A stretch of DNA of 64,000 nt, from assembly GCA_905221605.1 (NCBI GenBank), contig CAJNDS010000077.1:173278-237277 (forward strand), written 5' to 3'. This stretch comes from Symbiodinium natans (lineage: Eukaryota; Sar; Dinophyceae; Suessiales; Symbiodiniaceae). A program made the translations under genes and the position numbers. This document shows, piece after piece, positions 34,430 through 50,213 of this stretch. Below the pieces are notes generated by a model. The model searched no databases. It saw nothing but the letters and a program-made list of their open reading frames with translations, and had not been told where the DNA came from. How positions within the stretch are numbered: the stretch's first letter is position 1; every line of letters begins with the position of its first letter.

Positions 34430-34948
34430 ATGGAAACCTTCCGGGCGATGCCTGCCACCACGTGGGACGAGGCTGCTTTGGCTCCTGTGGTAAGGTATGT
34501 TCGGGGGAGTACATGTTTGAACATTCCCAGTGAGTGGCGAACAGCCCTGGACTAAAAAACCGCCCCTTTCCCCTATCTGGCTAAAATTTCACATCTTTGG
34601 GGAGAGGGCCGCTTCTGATAGGATTTTAGTGAGCGCGCTCGATGCCGCCCAAAACGCGCTCGATCCCGGCCGAAACGCGCTTTTTGCCGACCGGGGATTT
34701 TGGTGTATTTTAGTGGATGTCTGAAACCCTACACTGTTGCTGTGCTGCTCCCCGATCGAGGACGATGCAAATAATTCGGAGGACAATTAACGCGCATGCT
34801 CAGGCCCAACCTCTGTGTGGTGATTCTTCTTGTAATGTACGCACAAAGCGCCCTATATCTAGCAAGTCTTTCTGTTTCTTTCTTGCAGGTGGCCGACCAC
34901 CCCGAAGCACTCTGTGAATTCCTACTGAAACCCAATACCTTTAACTAA
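34430..34948 (+). CDS. Small two-exon ORF or first exons of the next gene
   Basis: ATG 34430 starts METFRAMPATTWDEAALAPV and stops at a strong donor GTG|GTAAGGTATG (34489/34490). After a textbook polypyrimidine tract and TTGCAG|G at 34888/34889 the frame continues VADHPEALCEFLLKPNTFN to TAA 34946-34948, giving 39 residues. This is the most conventional GT-AG intron in the window. The short product suggests that a different donor in exon 2 leads on to the gene that begins near 36 kb. No family recognised. Confidence 0.45.
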
Positions 34949-35998
34949 GAACCCGTGCTACCCCACGTCGTGCCCCAAGTCCTCTAGCACCTCGATCCAC
35001 ATGGGGGCCAAACCCGAATAAACCTCTTGCCGTGCCTGGGCTTCGATGAAGCATTCGTGGACACGTCTGGGCAGGCCTGTGACAAGCTAAGGGCCACGGT
35101 TTAGGGTTTTGGGGTATATAGAGATTAGGGATATGGTTGATGGGGTTTATATAGGGTTTAGATTGTTTAAAGGACTCACACACCCTATTCTAAACCCTCT
35201 AGACCCCAAACCTACAAGGCCCTACATGACACCTAGCGATGGTTTCTTAGGGGAAGCCCCATGCACCGTTAAAGGTAGAAGTCTCTTCACACAGGTTGCG
35301 CCGCTAAGATGCTTGCTGTTATTGTTATAATCATTACAATCTTTCTCAAACCCTTTAAACCTTAATTAGCATATCTTTGTAGCAAACCCTAGATAAACCC
35401 CCTGAACTCTGCTAAGGTTTAATATGGTTTGGTTTCTGTGTAGGGTTCATAGGGTTTAGGGTGTACAGGGTTTATAATCGGGATAAAGGTTTATATAGGG
35501 TTAACAGGGCTTGGGTGTATGGGGTCTTTACTAATATTACTAATATTACATAGGGTTAATAGGTTTAGGGTTCATTCTTATAAGGCCAGATAGGGTTTTG
35601 GGTTTATGTAGGGTGCCCGATAAACCCAAGGTCCCCTGAACCCAACGTTCGAAAGGGGTTTTTCTACAGCCTTGTAAGTGCCTTTATGTAGGGATCTGGA
35701 GTTTCACACATGCCATCGCCCTGTATACATTGGTACTTGTGGGTTAAGAAGGATTTAAAAAGGGCGGGAAACCTTCAGTGGTTCCAGGGCTTCGGGTTTG
35801 TGTGGATGCTTTCTACACAGGGCGTCAAGGGGGATATAAGGGTTTTTTTTTTAGGGGACTCATGTTTGCGGGTTTAGAATCAGCTGCTGTCCGTTCATGG
35901 CCACCGGGTTCTTCTCGGATGTGTCTCCGGGTGGTGTTCGGCCGGCTTAATCGGACCGTGATGTTGCAATCTGCAACGTCCGTGCCTTGCTCTGCGCA
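34949..35998. other. Spacer with scattered TTTAGGG motifs
   Basis: Decayed telomere-like motifs occur at 35100-35165 and 35420-35620. The latter includes a short ACTAATATTACTAATATTAC duplication at about 35530. No exon could be assigned. Confidence 0.5.
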
Positions 35999-40030
<4,032 letters not shown>

Positions 40031-42520
40031 CCTCAACAGATCGCCGAAACCCTCAACCGTATTTTCCCTCGAAACCCGATAAACTCTGTATATGCCCTTC
40101 ACCTTGTGTAAACCTGAGCCCCAAGCCCAGGAGAGCCTCTACTTGTTTTTTTGTTTTTAGGGTTTTGGGTTTAGGGTTTATAAGGTTTATAGGGTTTATA
40201 GGGTTTAGGGTCTTTTTGTATTTGCGGGGGGAGGGGAGGGGGGGCAACGAATCAGGTACCGAGAGCAGCTGACTGTTTAGGGTTTGGGCCTACACCCCAA
40301 CCCTAACCCAGACAAAGTAGATCCCGTTAAAGGTTCGGAGAAATGACCCAATAGTACATCGAGGTATATAGATCTTGGATACTCCCACGGGTCTGGGGAG
40401 CCCTATACCCTAAAAACCCTATATAAACCCTATAACCCTTATAAACCCTGTAAACCCTACATGAATACAAACCCTCGAAACCCTACATAATCCCAAGTAC
40501 AGCCCTGCGCCGGCTGACTTCAGCTTCAGTACACGGTGTGTTACAACATAGTTCGGATGCTTCCCAAATCATTATAAACCCTATAAACCCTAGCAACCAT
40601 AAATCCTACTTGCACCTCGTGGGAGCCACATCGATGTGCTTCCTTTTGCGAGTCCTGGGGATGGAGAAGTTACTGAGACCATGTCACTACAGGTTGTTTT
40701 TTCTCAGAAGTCTTTCGGTTAAGGCCTGAGACAGAGTTTGCCAAACAGGGTCAGTGTGTATTTTACAGCCTGCGCGCGTCTTTGGGTTGAGCGTTCTAGG
40801 AGTACCGGGGTTTTCAAATGGCCTGCATGGGGCTTAGGGTGGCTCTACATGGGGAGCTTATACGGCTTTCTAGGGTTTGGCAGGGTTTGGGATTTTTTAG
40901 GCTGGTGTCATCTGAGGGTTCTACGATGGCCTCTGTTTAGGCCTGGAGTTTCGTGGGTCTCTGTAGAACCTTGCAACCTTCGAAGCTCCGTCCTGAGCTG
41001 TTTGCATCCTGAGAAAGATTATCCTGAAGTCCATGAAGCCCAACCCTACTGGCACCAAAACACACTTAAGCCCTAAACCCTGTGAACCGCCGAACCCTGT
41101 GAACGGCTAAACCCTGCGAACCCGAAACCCCTCTAAAACCCCGCTAAACCTCTGAACCTTTGGATGCCATGCAGGAAGGTTAGTATAAAGAAGCACATCC
41201 CAACCTAGACCCCAAACCCTAAACCCAACCCCAAACCCCAAACCCTAAACCCCAAACCCCAAACATGTACACACAAACGCGGCAGCTGGGTGTACTCAGC
41301 GTGGGGACCTTAATCCTCTAAACTGAATAAACCCTATATAAGCCCGAGACAAACCCTTCATAAACCCTAAACCATAGATCAACCATAACTCTCTAGACCC
41401 TCATAAACCCCATAAGCCCTATATAAACCCTGAACCCTCTATAATTCCTATAAAACCTATAGAAACCCAAAACCCTATAGAACCTTAGAGAAACCCTAAA
41501 CCCCTACGTTGCGCACCGCACCCCTTTCACAGCTATCACTGGACCTTGAGAGGAGGTATCAGCCGCAAGCGCAAGTCATCTAGTAGTAGGAGCCTTATCA
41601 GCCGGAAGCTCCATTCACCCCCACGTGACGTAGGTCGGTAGCTAGGAGTCGTATCAGCCGCAAGCGCAAGGCCGGTCTGGACCAACAAAAGCTAGCACAT
41701 GCAAGCGTGCTCGGTTGCCAAGCATCTGTCCGCTAATCATGGCTACGACGCAGTCTGACTTTATTTTTACGTACGATTGATTGGTCACTGAAGTGTGGAC
41801 GAGACAACGGGAGCGGTCAAACGCCAGAGCAACGAAGCCGTTCTTGGCATGCGTGGTCCAGCAATCTGCAGATATGCGGACTCCACTGTAATGAACCAAG
41901 GCTCTGCAGTCACACGCGGCGGCGCTGGCCGTAGCATGCGAGCATGAAGCGCCGTTGTACCTGAGTTCACACGCGCGTGCTCGCGACTCGCGCTGGGTGT
42001 TGGGCGCGATAAGGCTTTGCACGGGGCTCCATCTAGATATACTCAGTTAACACTGCACATGGGTTGCGAGTTGGAATCCATAAAGCCAACGTGCTTGCGT
42101 CGCAGTTACATGTGAGTGACGCGCGCGCGGCATACGGTAGCACGCGTTGCTTCACACGCAGGCGGCGTTGTTACAGTGCCTAATCACACAGGGACCCTCT
42201 AACATCGACGTGAACGGCGCCGGGGTTATTCTATAGCCGAGCTACCTTTTCTCGGCAGTCGTTCTTGTCTACCTAGACGGTGGCCTCGGATCCTAATCAG
42301 GGTATGTTCTCACATTACCCAGCGTTGAACCGTATCCTGTACCCCAGCCTCTGTCCCTCTACCGTTGCCATTCCAACGACTGCATGTAGCGTTCATGAAA
42401 AGGGTTTATATAGGGTTCGTGCAGGGTGTTTAATTGGGGTTTAGGCGTACTTTAGGGATTCTAGGGCTTGTATGTCCACAAGGTTGTGCAAATTTTCGTG
42501 CAAATGGATCTTGACTTTGG
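40031..42520. other. Spacer with CCCTAAA-type arrays
   Basis: Telomere-like motifs at 40160-40215 (TTTAGGG sense) and 40400-40480, 41070-41290 and 41330-41510 (CCCTAAA sense, ragged). The stretch 41540-42360 is unique, with a repeated AGCCGCAAGCGCAAG element at 41560 and 41658. No gene could be defended. Short coding-like patches at 40738-41060 lack a splice context. Confidence 0.5.
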
Positions 42521-43125
42521 GCGCAGGTTTCCTACTCTTTACGGCAAGGAGGTTATTGCCCCTTTTGAGTCAGCCGAGGTCCCAGGACGCAGCCAAAGTG
42601 GTCATCGACGCCGCCATCGATCTGCCCGAGCCTCTATATAGTACCTGCAGTTGTGCAACTGCCGCCGCTTTCTCTTGTCTTAATTTGTTTTCTTGGCGTT
42701 GCTGTTAGGGCTACGCAATCGCTTGGGCTGGAGACGAGGGCCAGGCTGGAAATGTCATGTAGATACTTGGAGGTTCGTGGGTACTTTTCACCCCACCTAC
42801 AAGTCACTATTTTTGACCTACTCAGAGGACTAAGGGGCCTTATATAGGGGGCTTACACAGTTCTACTTGGGGTTTTAGGTATCCTGAACCTCCAGGTACA
42901 CCGATAAGATCAATGTTCTTCTATGTGATCGAGTGTACAACCCTGGACTGTAGCAATATTCCTGCAAGGCCATATCTGCCCAAGGAGGCAGCCGCAGCGA
43001 AGCGAAAGCCGAACAAGCCTGGAACCGTGAAGCCCACCCCAAAGGGAAAAGCTCAAGCCAAGATGCCGGCTCGAAAGAAGCAGCCCGAGCCCACTCCTAG
43101 GAGCAAGAAGGCGCGCCACAGCTAG
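42521..43125 (+). CDS. Exon remnants ending in a Lys/Pro-rich basic tail
   Basis: After GGGCGCAG|GTTTCC (about 42525) one frame encodes FPTLYGKEVIAPFESAEV and another, overlapping, DAAKVVIDAAIDLPEPLY. Both look coding and only one can be real. The exon from CCCAAG|GAG at about 42985 encodes EAAAAKRKPNKPGTVK and KAQAKMPARKKQPEPTPRSK, ending ARHS with TAG at 43123-43125. The strongly basic tail resembles a nuclear-localising or nucleic-acid-contacting C-terminus. It may be the end of the gene that starts near 36 kb, or a separate gene. Confidence 0.4.
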
Positions 43126-43860
43126 AATCTTTAAAGTTGCACGGCATCGCCAGCAAATTTACAATTAGACGATTGCACGCTGGAAAAGCGTGTGCACTGC
43201 ATGCTGTCCAAAGGATAGTGTGGGCGTGTGTGCGGCCTGCTCTGAGAAGCCGAGCTATGATCACCATCGCACGTATATATGGTTTCGACCGGACTCTTGC
43301 GATCAGATGCAGGGCGCGACGTCATGAGTCCTACAGCCAGCTGGCTGTTCACGTTCATTTGCTTGCACTCTGCTGCAATGTGCCAGAGTCGGGCTTAAGA
43401 GATTGAGAGAACCCGGGAAAATCGGTTACTAACGAAGTGCTTCTCAGCACGGTTTGGGGTCTATACGTTTGTAAAGAGGTTTGTAGAGGGTTAACAGGGT
43501 TTAGCGGGGTTTGAGGCGGTTTTGTACAGGCTTATTTAGGGTGAGAAAGGTTTGGCTGCATACGGGCTTTCGATATATATATATATATATACATACATAC
43601 AAGTTTAGGGTTTATGTGCGGTTTATAAGGTAGTCCTGCTACAAAATTAGCGGGTTTAGAGTGATATGGGCCTTTATAGTTTTATATAGGTTTTTTGGGT
43701 TCAGACGTTTATAGGGTTATATGAATGTAGATATAAAAAAATAGGGGGAAAACATATAAATACAGGGTTTCTTGGCCTGGAAGGGGTTGTAGGGGTTGGA
43801 AGGAATAGTAAAATGGGAGCCGGGTCTTGTTTGTCCGCGCGTTTGTAGAGATTCAGCCAG

Positions 43861-46077
43861 GTGGACAGAACGGCATCGGGCGCTCTGCTGAGGTGTTTGC
43901 CGAGGCTTTTGCCGACTGCGCCAACTGGGTGCGCTAACACGTCTTGATTTTCATGTCCGTCTTGTTAGCAAAAGGTTTTCGATGTGTGTGTGTGTGTACG
44001 CTACATCGTACAGAAGACCCACTTTGTTGAATTTTTACTGTACTTTCATATGAGTTCAGGTCCCAGCGACAACGCTGCAAAGACTGCGGCAAGCTGCAGC
44101 AGAAGATGAGCAGAGACCTGAGGGAAGCACTTCTTATCGCATCGACAAAGAATGGAACTCATTCCGGAAAGCTGAGCGTCTGGTGCGCAAGTGGGGGCTC
44201 AAATGGAACATCAAGACCTCGTACTATGAGTACAACCAAGATGTGATCATCCCGTATTTCTCACCGCGTGACATTGTGCGTTATTTGTTACAGACACACC
44301 CGGAGTTGCTATTTGGCGGCGCCACGACTATGCAGCAGCGCAAGCAAACCTTGACGGAATTCTGGGCTGCGTTTAAGGGTTTTCACAGCAGCCACGAGGT
44401 CTACACCACTCATGGTGACTACCTTGATGGGGTGGTCCCTCTGCTGTGGCACGGGGATGATGGACGCGGTGTTCGCAAGGGGACGACGACGCTGTGCACA
44501 ATCGAAACACCGTTTGGGTTGGATGCTTTCAACCCGCAGTGTGAGGACCTGCAAACGTGCTGCAAGCAAGCTGGTGTTAGCAACCGTATCTTGCAGCAAC
44601 AAAATGTCAACTTGAAGCGACATTCCTTCCTTACCAAGTTTCTGCTGTTTGCGGTTCCAAAGAAGTACACGAAATGCGATTCGCTGTTGCAGGGCTTGTG
44701 TGCCATCATCTCCAGAGAACTTCGAGCTTTGTTTTATGAAGGTGTGGTTGTGCAGGGTCGTCTCTGGTTTGGGGCGTGCGTGGGGTGCAAAGGAGACCTT
44801 GCGTGGTACCAGAAGCTAGCTGAGCTGAGCCGCTGCTTCAACAAAGTCGTCTGCAAGGACAACGAGGAGATGTGTCACGAATGCAAAGCAGGGAGTGCTG
44901 CTCGACCGTTTGAGGATATCTCGTCCTCCCCGAGCTGGGGCTCCACCATTTTTGCAGAACGCCCGTGGACTCAGCCTCCTACAACGGGCCTGTTGCAAGT
45001 GCCTTGTGACCGTGCTGCGCCAGAGCGCATCTTGCGCAGGGACATATTCCATAATACCAAGGCCCAAAAAGTTCGAAACGTATGAAAGGTGGTTTCCAAT
45101 GTGTTTCTTGGCCCATACATCACTGTGTGCCTGGTCCCTGCAAGGTGGGCTGCTTCCAAGACTTCATAGCAAGTTCTATGCTTCTCGTCGCGGACTTCGG
45201 GTACTTTAACGATGGAAACGCCAACGCGCGCGATAAGATTTTGGAAAGGATGCATGGGCATTTTCGCCTCTTCTGTTTGGCCACAGGGCCACATGGATGA
45301 TTTAGGTTTTGTATTTTTCTTACCTTCATTTCATCTGGGAATACAGGGTTTACAGGGTTTGTAGGTTTCTAAGGGTTTGCATAGGGTTAATATTTTTGCT
45401 TGACATAGGGTTTTCAAATATGTACATGGTTCGCGATTGCATTTTTGAAAGCAAGGAAATCTCCTTCGCTGATGCGGTTCACCAAATGCTTTTTGAACGC
45501 ACCCTCCCGAAAGCATTATCCATGGGCCAAATGCAAAGGGTCAGACGCTATGCATCTGATGAAATGGCTTATTGTCCTTTCTGCGTCCTGCACACGCGAC
45601 CTACGTTCTGAGGACCACAGGGCTGCTCTTGCAGCAATACATTCCGGAGCTCGTGCTGCTGTTTCGTGGCTGACTGCTATGTACCAACATGGTCTTTGGT
45701 GGAAACGGGCCTGCGCAGCTGCCATGAACTGGCAGGGCAGAGTGTTTGTAAGATGCTACAATCATTTAGCATGGCTCTGCCTACATCACTACAAATTCCC
45801 AGGCTACGCCATGAAGCCTAAACTCCACATGGTCTGTCATGGCCTTCACGAAGTGAGCACTTCCCTAGGTAGAGGAGACGAGTATTTCCCGAGTTTTTTA
45901 ATGTTTGCCTGTGAAGGCAACGAAGACATGGTGGGGCGTGTGGCTCGCTTGAGTCGCCGAGTGCACCAGACCCGAGTTTGTGAGAGGATTCTGTTGCTGT
46001 ACCAGACAAAAGCCTACGCGCTCAGCAAGAAATTCAAGAAAGAGCTTTCCAGGAAGCGGCCGCGGCCGAGCGACTGA
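43861..46077 (+). CDS. Four-exon gene of a multi-copy dinoflagellate family (HGDDGRG-type)
   Basis: Exons 43861-43928, 44060-45061, 45145-45287 and 45456-46077 (TGA) join in frame. Donors are GT (43929), GC (45062) and GC (45288), each with an AG|G acceptor. Landmarks: NGIGRSAEVFAEAFADCANW; KAERLVRKWGLKWNIKTSYY; GDYLDGVVPLLWHGDDGRG; FLTKFLLFAVPKKYTKCD; CHECKAGSAARPFEDISSSP; RILRRDIFHNTK followed across the splice by VGCFQDFIASSML; CKGSDAMHLMKWLIVLSASC; and PKLHMVCHGLHEV with MVGRVARLSRRVHQTRV near the end. The Cys pair CHEC and conserved His residues could bind metal, but no catalytic motif is recognised. I recall this layout from many Symbiodiniaceae hypothetical proteins, consistent with a mobile-element-borne gene; both points are unverified. 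The first exon starts in phase 1, so upstream exon(s) are missing. Confidence 0.75.
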
Positions 46078-46270
46078 GGCTTACTAAGGCTTCGGCGAGA
46101 GCTCGAAGTCAGCAGCGCAGGCTGAAGCACACGGCACACGGCGGCCATGACATCAGGATGGACATGTAGCTAACGGGATGAATGAAACAATGGGGCTCTG
46201 TATCCGGGGAGGATCCCGTACGTCTTTTTCTATTTAAGCTGGCTTGGGCGTAGTTCACCTCTACACTGCA

Positions 46271-46633
46271 ATGGAGCCGGCGCCGCTGTTTCCTGGAGCT
46301 GTTTCCGTTGGCATGCCTTGCAAAATGCAACCAATTGGATTACCCGTGAATGTGGCGATGCGTGAGAAACAGCATCCGGAATCGATCGCCTTTGTAAACT
46401 CCCATGAGACCCCCCCCTTATCCCACCCTGAACCCTATATGATATGGCGCAAGCTTTGCGCAGCAGTGAGCTGGGACCCTGCTCCGCTCTTAAATCTGTC
46501 ACCCCTTTGGATCGTGAACTCTTTTCAGTACACGAGAACTCTTTTTCTGAGGATCTACTCTTTTCTGAATCGTCGCCTGATTTTGATGTCTTTCTGAGCG
46601 AGAACTGTTATTTTAGCCCCCCGGCATCTCCAG
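46271..46633 (+). CDS. Candidate 5' exons of a further gene
   Basis: ATG 46271 opens MEPAPLFPGAVSVGMPCKMQ, reaching a possible GT donor at GCCTTT|GTAAAC (about 46394). A different frame from about 46460 to 46633 encodes a Ser/acidic stretch (DRELFSVHENSFSEDLLF, SSPDFDVFLSENCYFSPP) ending CCAG|GTAAACCCTAAACCC. The donor abuts a pure telomere-like array. The acceptor between the two pieces is unclear and no downstream exon was found, so the gene may be truncated by the repeats. Confidence 0.35.
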
Positions 46634-46708
46634 GTAAACCCTAAACCCTAGACCCTAAACCCTAAACCCTAAACCCTAAACCCTAAACCCTAAACCCTAA
46701 ACCCTAAG
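46634..46708. repeat. Interstitial (CCCTAAA)n array
   Basis: About ten nearly perfect CCCTAAA units (one CCCTAGA variant) lie directly against a splice-donor-like GGTAAA. Confidence 0.95.
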
Positions 46709-46720
46709 CCCATGTGTATG

Positions 46721-46722
46721 AG

Positions 46723-46773
<51 letters not shown>
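46721..46773. repeat. (TA)n tract
   Basis: Alternating AT over about 50 bases just after the telomere-like array. A 37-base C-rich homopolymer follows at 46899-46935. Confidence 0.95.
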
Positions 46774-46774
<1 letters not shown>

Positions 46775-46894
46775 CGTGCAGGGGCCAAGCATGGGCTTGC
46801 GACAGTGTGGCATTCTCTGCAACTCCTCGACCCAAGAGGAAGGCGAGCAACAAAGCGGGTGCCCCCTTTTGGTTTAAACAGGCTTCTTTAAGGG

Positions 46895-46927
<33 letters not shown>

Positions 46928-47098
46928 ACCCCCCCAAAAAAAAAGAAAAGTGAGTAAGGGCCCTACTCTGGGCCCTAGACTTTGTGATAAGTTGACATGG
47001 GACAAGACATCGGCTCACTCCGAAGAAGGCTCTAAGGTGCGGTCTCTGGAAACCAACGGCAATGGAACCCTTGCCCCAAAGGGTCCATGTCCTACATG

Positions 47099-47185
47099 GT
47101 ATATATATATATATATATACATACCTGTATATACATATATATATATATATATGTCGATATCGACATATATATATATATATGTATG
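47099..47185. repeat. AT-rich palindrome centred on TCGATATCGA
   Basis: Two alternating AT arms flank GTCGATATCGAC (about 47152-47163), giving an almost perfect inverted repeat that could extrude as a cruciform. A further (TA)n precedes it at 47099-47119. Confidence 0.9.
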
Positions 47186-48830
47186 GGTCTTAAGAGGCTC
47201 CTATACAGTAGCTTTAGGGCCCAAGTATGTACTATTTGGGTACGTGGACCCTTAGGGTATGGAGCAGGCTTCAGAGCGCGAAGCTTCCAAGATTGCATCA
47301 GGACGTTCCGTCAGCGTTCCCTTCGCATAACGGGTCTGACTTGAGGATTGCAGTTGTCACGATGCGGAATTCCGCTGCTGGTGCATATTTCCGTTAGCGC
47401 CGTGAAGAGTGCACACCGCTGGCGTGATACATCTCCCCGACATCCAACGTCGGTGAAGTATTGCACGATACTGCACGCTGGCAGAGACCTTCTTTGCACT
47501 TCCAGGGAAGGTTGGGGGACAGTTGAGTCTCTAGGCCTGCTGACGCAAAGTTGAGGTTGGAGTTTGAGGGCTGTGATCCCACCCTGCGCCCTCGGAAATA
47601 TGCCCCAACCACCAACCAAGCCCTCATAGTGTTGAGGGCCAAACTAGACAAAACAAGAAAACTAACAAACAGACAGACACTTTACAATAACTATGTATAT
47701 ATATATATACACAAATAAATACTTTATTTGTCGGTTTGTTTTGTATTCACACACTCACAGCCATCAAGTGCGTCCTCAAGCCGAGCAGGAGTGTTTTGAA
47801 CGACAGGCAGCCCAACGGTACAGCTCAACAGCACAAAAATCAGCGTGTGTACTACAGGGGCCTGAATAATTAGAATACTTTTTTTTTGTTGGGGGGGGGG
47901 GGGGGTATTGTAGTAAAAATTGCAAAGGGGCCAGAAGGGAATATTGTTAGCAATTATTCCGACCCCTATATTATGGCATACAGCGTCACTACTGCAATAC
48001 ATCTACGATGTCTCGGAGCTGCTTCTCAAAGCCGCCAAGCGGGGCGGGGGACTCTACCAACGAGCACACTTAGGGTTTAGGGCTTAGGGTTTAGGATTTA
48101 GGGTTTAGCCCGCCCTAAATACAGCATCGCAATAGTATGCAGATGGCACTCCAGGGCATAAGCCTTACAGATCCGACACTTCTCGCCCCATAAGCCCTCC
48201 AAACCCCTCCTTAAAACCCCGAGTCCCTCCGGCGGAAGCCTCCTGTGCATCATAGGAGTTGCCGCCGAACTGCACTAAACACTCTGCCCAATCTTTGGCC
48301 TCTCAGGTGGCACTCTTTGTCTCTTTCTGGTGATGTGTTGGGATGTTCAGCGTTAACAGTCCTTCATTGGGATTATAGTACCCCCTATTATAACCCCGAT
48401 TAAGGGCTGTTAGTATGAACATCCCAAGTGATGTCTTTACAACCTCAACTCTGACCCCTGGACGGCCATTTACAGGCCCCAAACATCCCCCAAAACCCCT
48501 TAAACGGAAAACCGAGGCCTGTTGCAAGCGTTTTGCATGTGGCTCCGCGCGATGTCATGCTTACTGAAAGTCGGTCGATACTTTCGTGTCAACAATCGCA
48601 TAAATACATAAGTAAATACAGAAATAAAGAAGGGCCTACTCTGGGTCGTAGACTTTGTGATGCGTTTAAGAAGCTCATGGCTCTGCCCCTCTGGAGCTAC
48701 TGTAGCCTACTCTTAAGGGGTAAAAGGACGGACCCCTGTATAGCCCAGAACCTCTATATAACTTTTCTGTTCTGTTACACCGAAGTAGCCCCTAAATAAC
48801 CCCTAAATAACCCCCTTTAGTAACCTTGGA
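47186..48830. other. Spacer, no gene seen
   Basis: Mostly unique sequence with a short TA tract at 47694-47708, a G run at 47890-47905 and a few TTTAGGG units at 48068-48108. GGGCCTACTCTGGG(T/C)C at about 48632 repeats a piece of 46958-46985. No credible coding exon. Confidence 0.5.
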
Positions 48831-48836
48831 TATTCG

Positions 48837-48942
48837 GGTTAGGGTTTAGGGTTTAGGGTTTAGCGTTTAGGGTTTAGGGTTCAGGGTTCAGGGTTTAGGG
48901 TTTAGGGTTTAGGGTTTAAGGTTTAGGGTTTAGGGTTTAGGG
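48837..48942. repeat. Interstitial (TTTAGGG)n array
   Basis: Around fifteen TTTAGGG units with few variants (TTCAGGG, TTTAGCG). A second array lies at 49045-49133 and a CCCTAAA-sense one at 49237-49280. Confidence 0.95.
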
Positions 48943-49280
48943 AACGCTGCATGCTGCAGCTTCTGGCCTTGGATCGTACGGCATCCTCCACATCTGGAGG
49001 GCGCATCCTGGAGCGCAGCGCCAAAGGAATGATGATATAGATAGGGTTTAGGTTTAGGGTTTAGGGTTTAGGGTTTGGGGTTTGGGGTTTAGGGTTTTGG
49101 GTTTGGGGCTTAGGGTTTAGGGTTTAGGGTTTGCGCAGGCCGCCCTCGGCTTTTGGAGGAGAAAAAGGTAGACTCCAGAGCGGAAGTCTATGCCACTCTG
49201 GGCTCCTTACGTCCAGTCGGATCGCACCCTAAGCCCTGACCCCTAAACCCTAAACCCTAAACCATAAACCCTAAACCCTC

Positions 49281-50140
49281 GAAACCTTGAACCCGAAGCT
49301 GCCTTTCCTGATTTCCATGTCTTTAAAAGGCAAGAGCAAGCACCATTTGACCTGTTGGCAACGTATAGCTAGATTCGTCAGAAACGCCCGTTAGCACTGC
49401 ATCTGCTTCCAGTATGAGGAAGAAGTCTGACTAAAAGTCTCATGCGCGTCCACGTGGTCTGCTTCCAAACCTAAACTGAAACGCCTCATTTTGACCGAGA
49501 TCACAACCGCGAGACGACCCACAAGCCCTACAACTAAACCTGTACCCTGCGACAAGCCCGAACCAAAACCCTAAACGCCGCTTGAAGGCCTAGTTGGGGG
49601 CTCCATGACAGCTCGCCGGGCGGTTGGCTGCAACAGCCTCCAAAAATGCAGCCGAAAGCTTTAGGGGCATTGCGAAAGCAGTGCCCTAAACAACAGGACC
49701 TGTCCTTGACTTCTCCATCCCCATCCTGGGCACAGGCGCCTGATATCGGTTCTCTGCGCTAGAGACCACAGGGCACGGGTCGCGCCCGCAAAGGCCTGCA
49801 TGCCTCGCAGTCGCTGGCAAAGTACATTCAACAAGCCCATGGAGCTCCCTTAAGTCCCCAAGGGCCAAGGGTCCCACCGGGCCGCCAGGCCAGCGCGAAG
49901 GCGGCAAGAGCCAAAATGCTTTGGCAGCGCCGCCTTCACGGATGCCATCGCTGACGGATGAGGGGATTGAGGGTTTTTCATTAGGGTTAGCACGCAGGCA
50001 CAAAAGAAGGATCCATACACGCTTTCCTCACAACCCAGCCTCGTCAGCTCCATGGTATCAAGGAAAATTGGCGGCGCCAAGGCACAGCTTTGAGCTTCTC
50101 CCCGAAATGTCTCTGGGGCCCATATGATGGCCCCCTGAGC
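49281..50140. other. Spacer, no gene seen
   Basis: Unique GC-balanced sequence without a supportable exon. Single CCCTAAA motifs are scattered around 49525-49575. Confidence 0.5.
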
Positions 50141-50213
50141 TAAACCCTAAACCCTAAACCTATAAACCCTAAACCCTAAACCCTAAACCCTAAACCCTAA
50201 ACCCTAAACCCGA
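50141..50213. repeat. Interstitial (CCCTAAA)n array
   Basis: About ten CCCTAAA units, nearly perfect. The following 1.2 kb contains only isolated motifs and a G homopolymer at 50816-50833. Confidence 0.95.
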
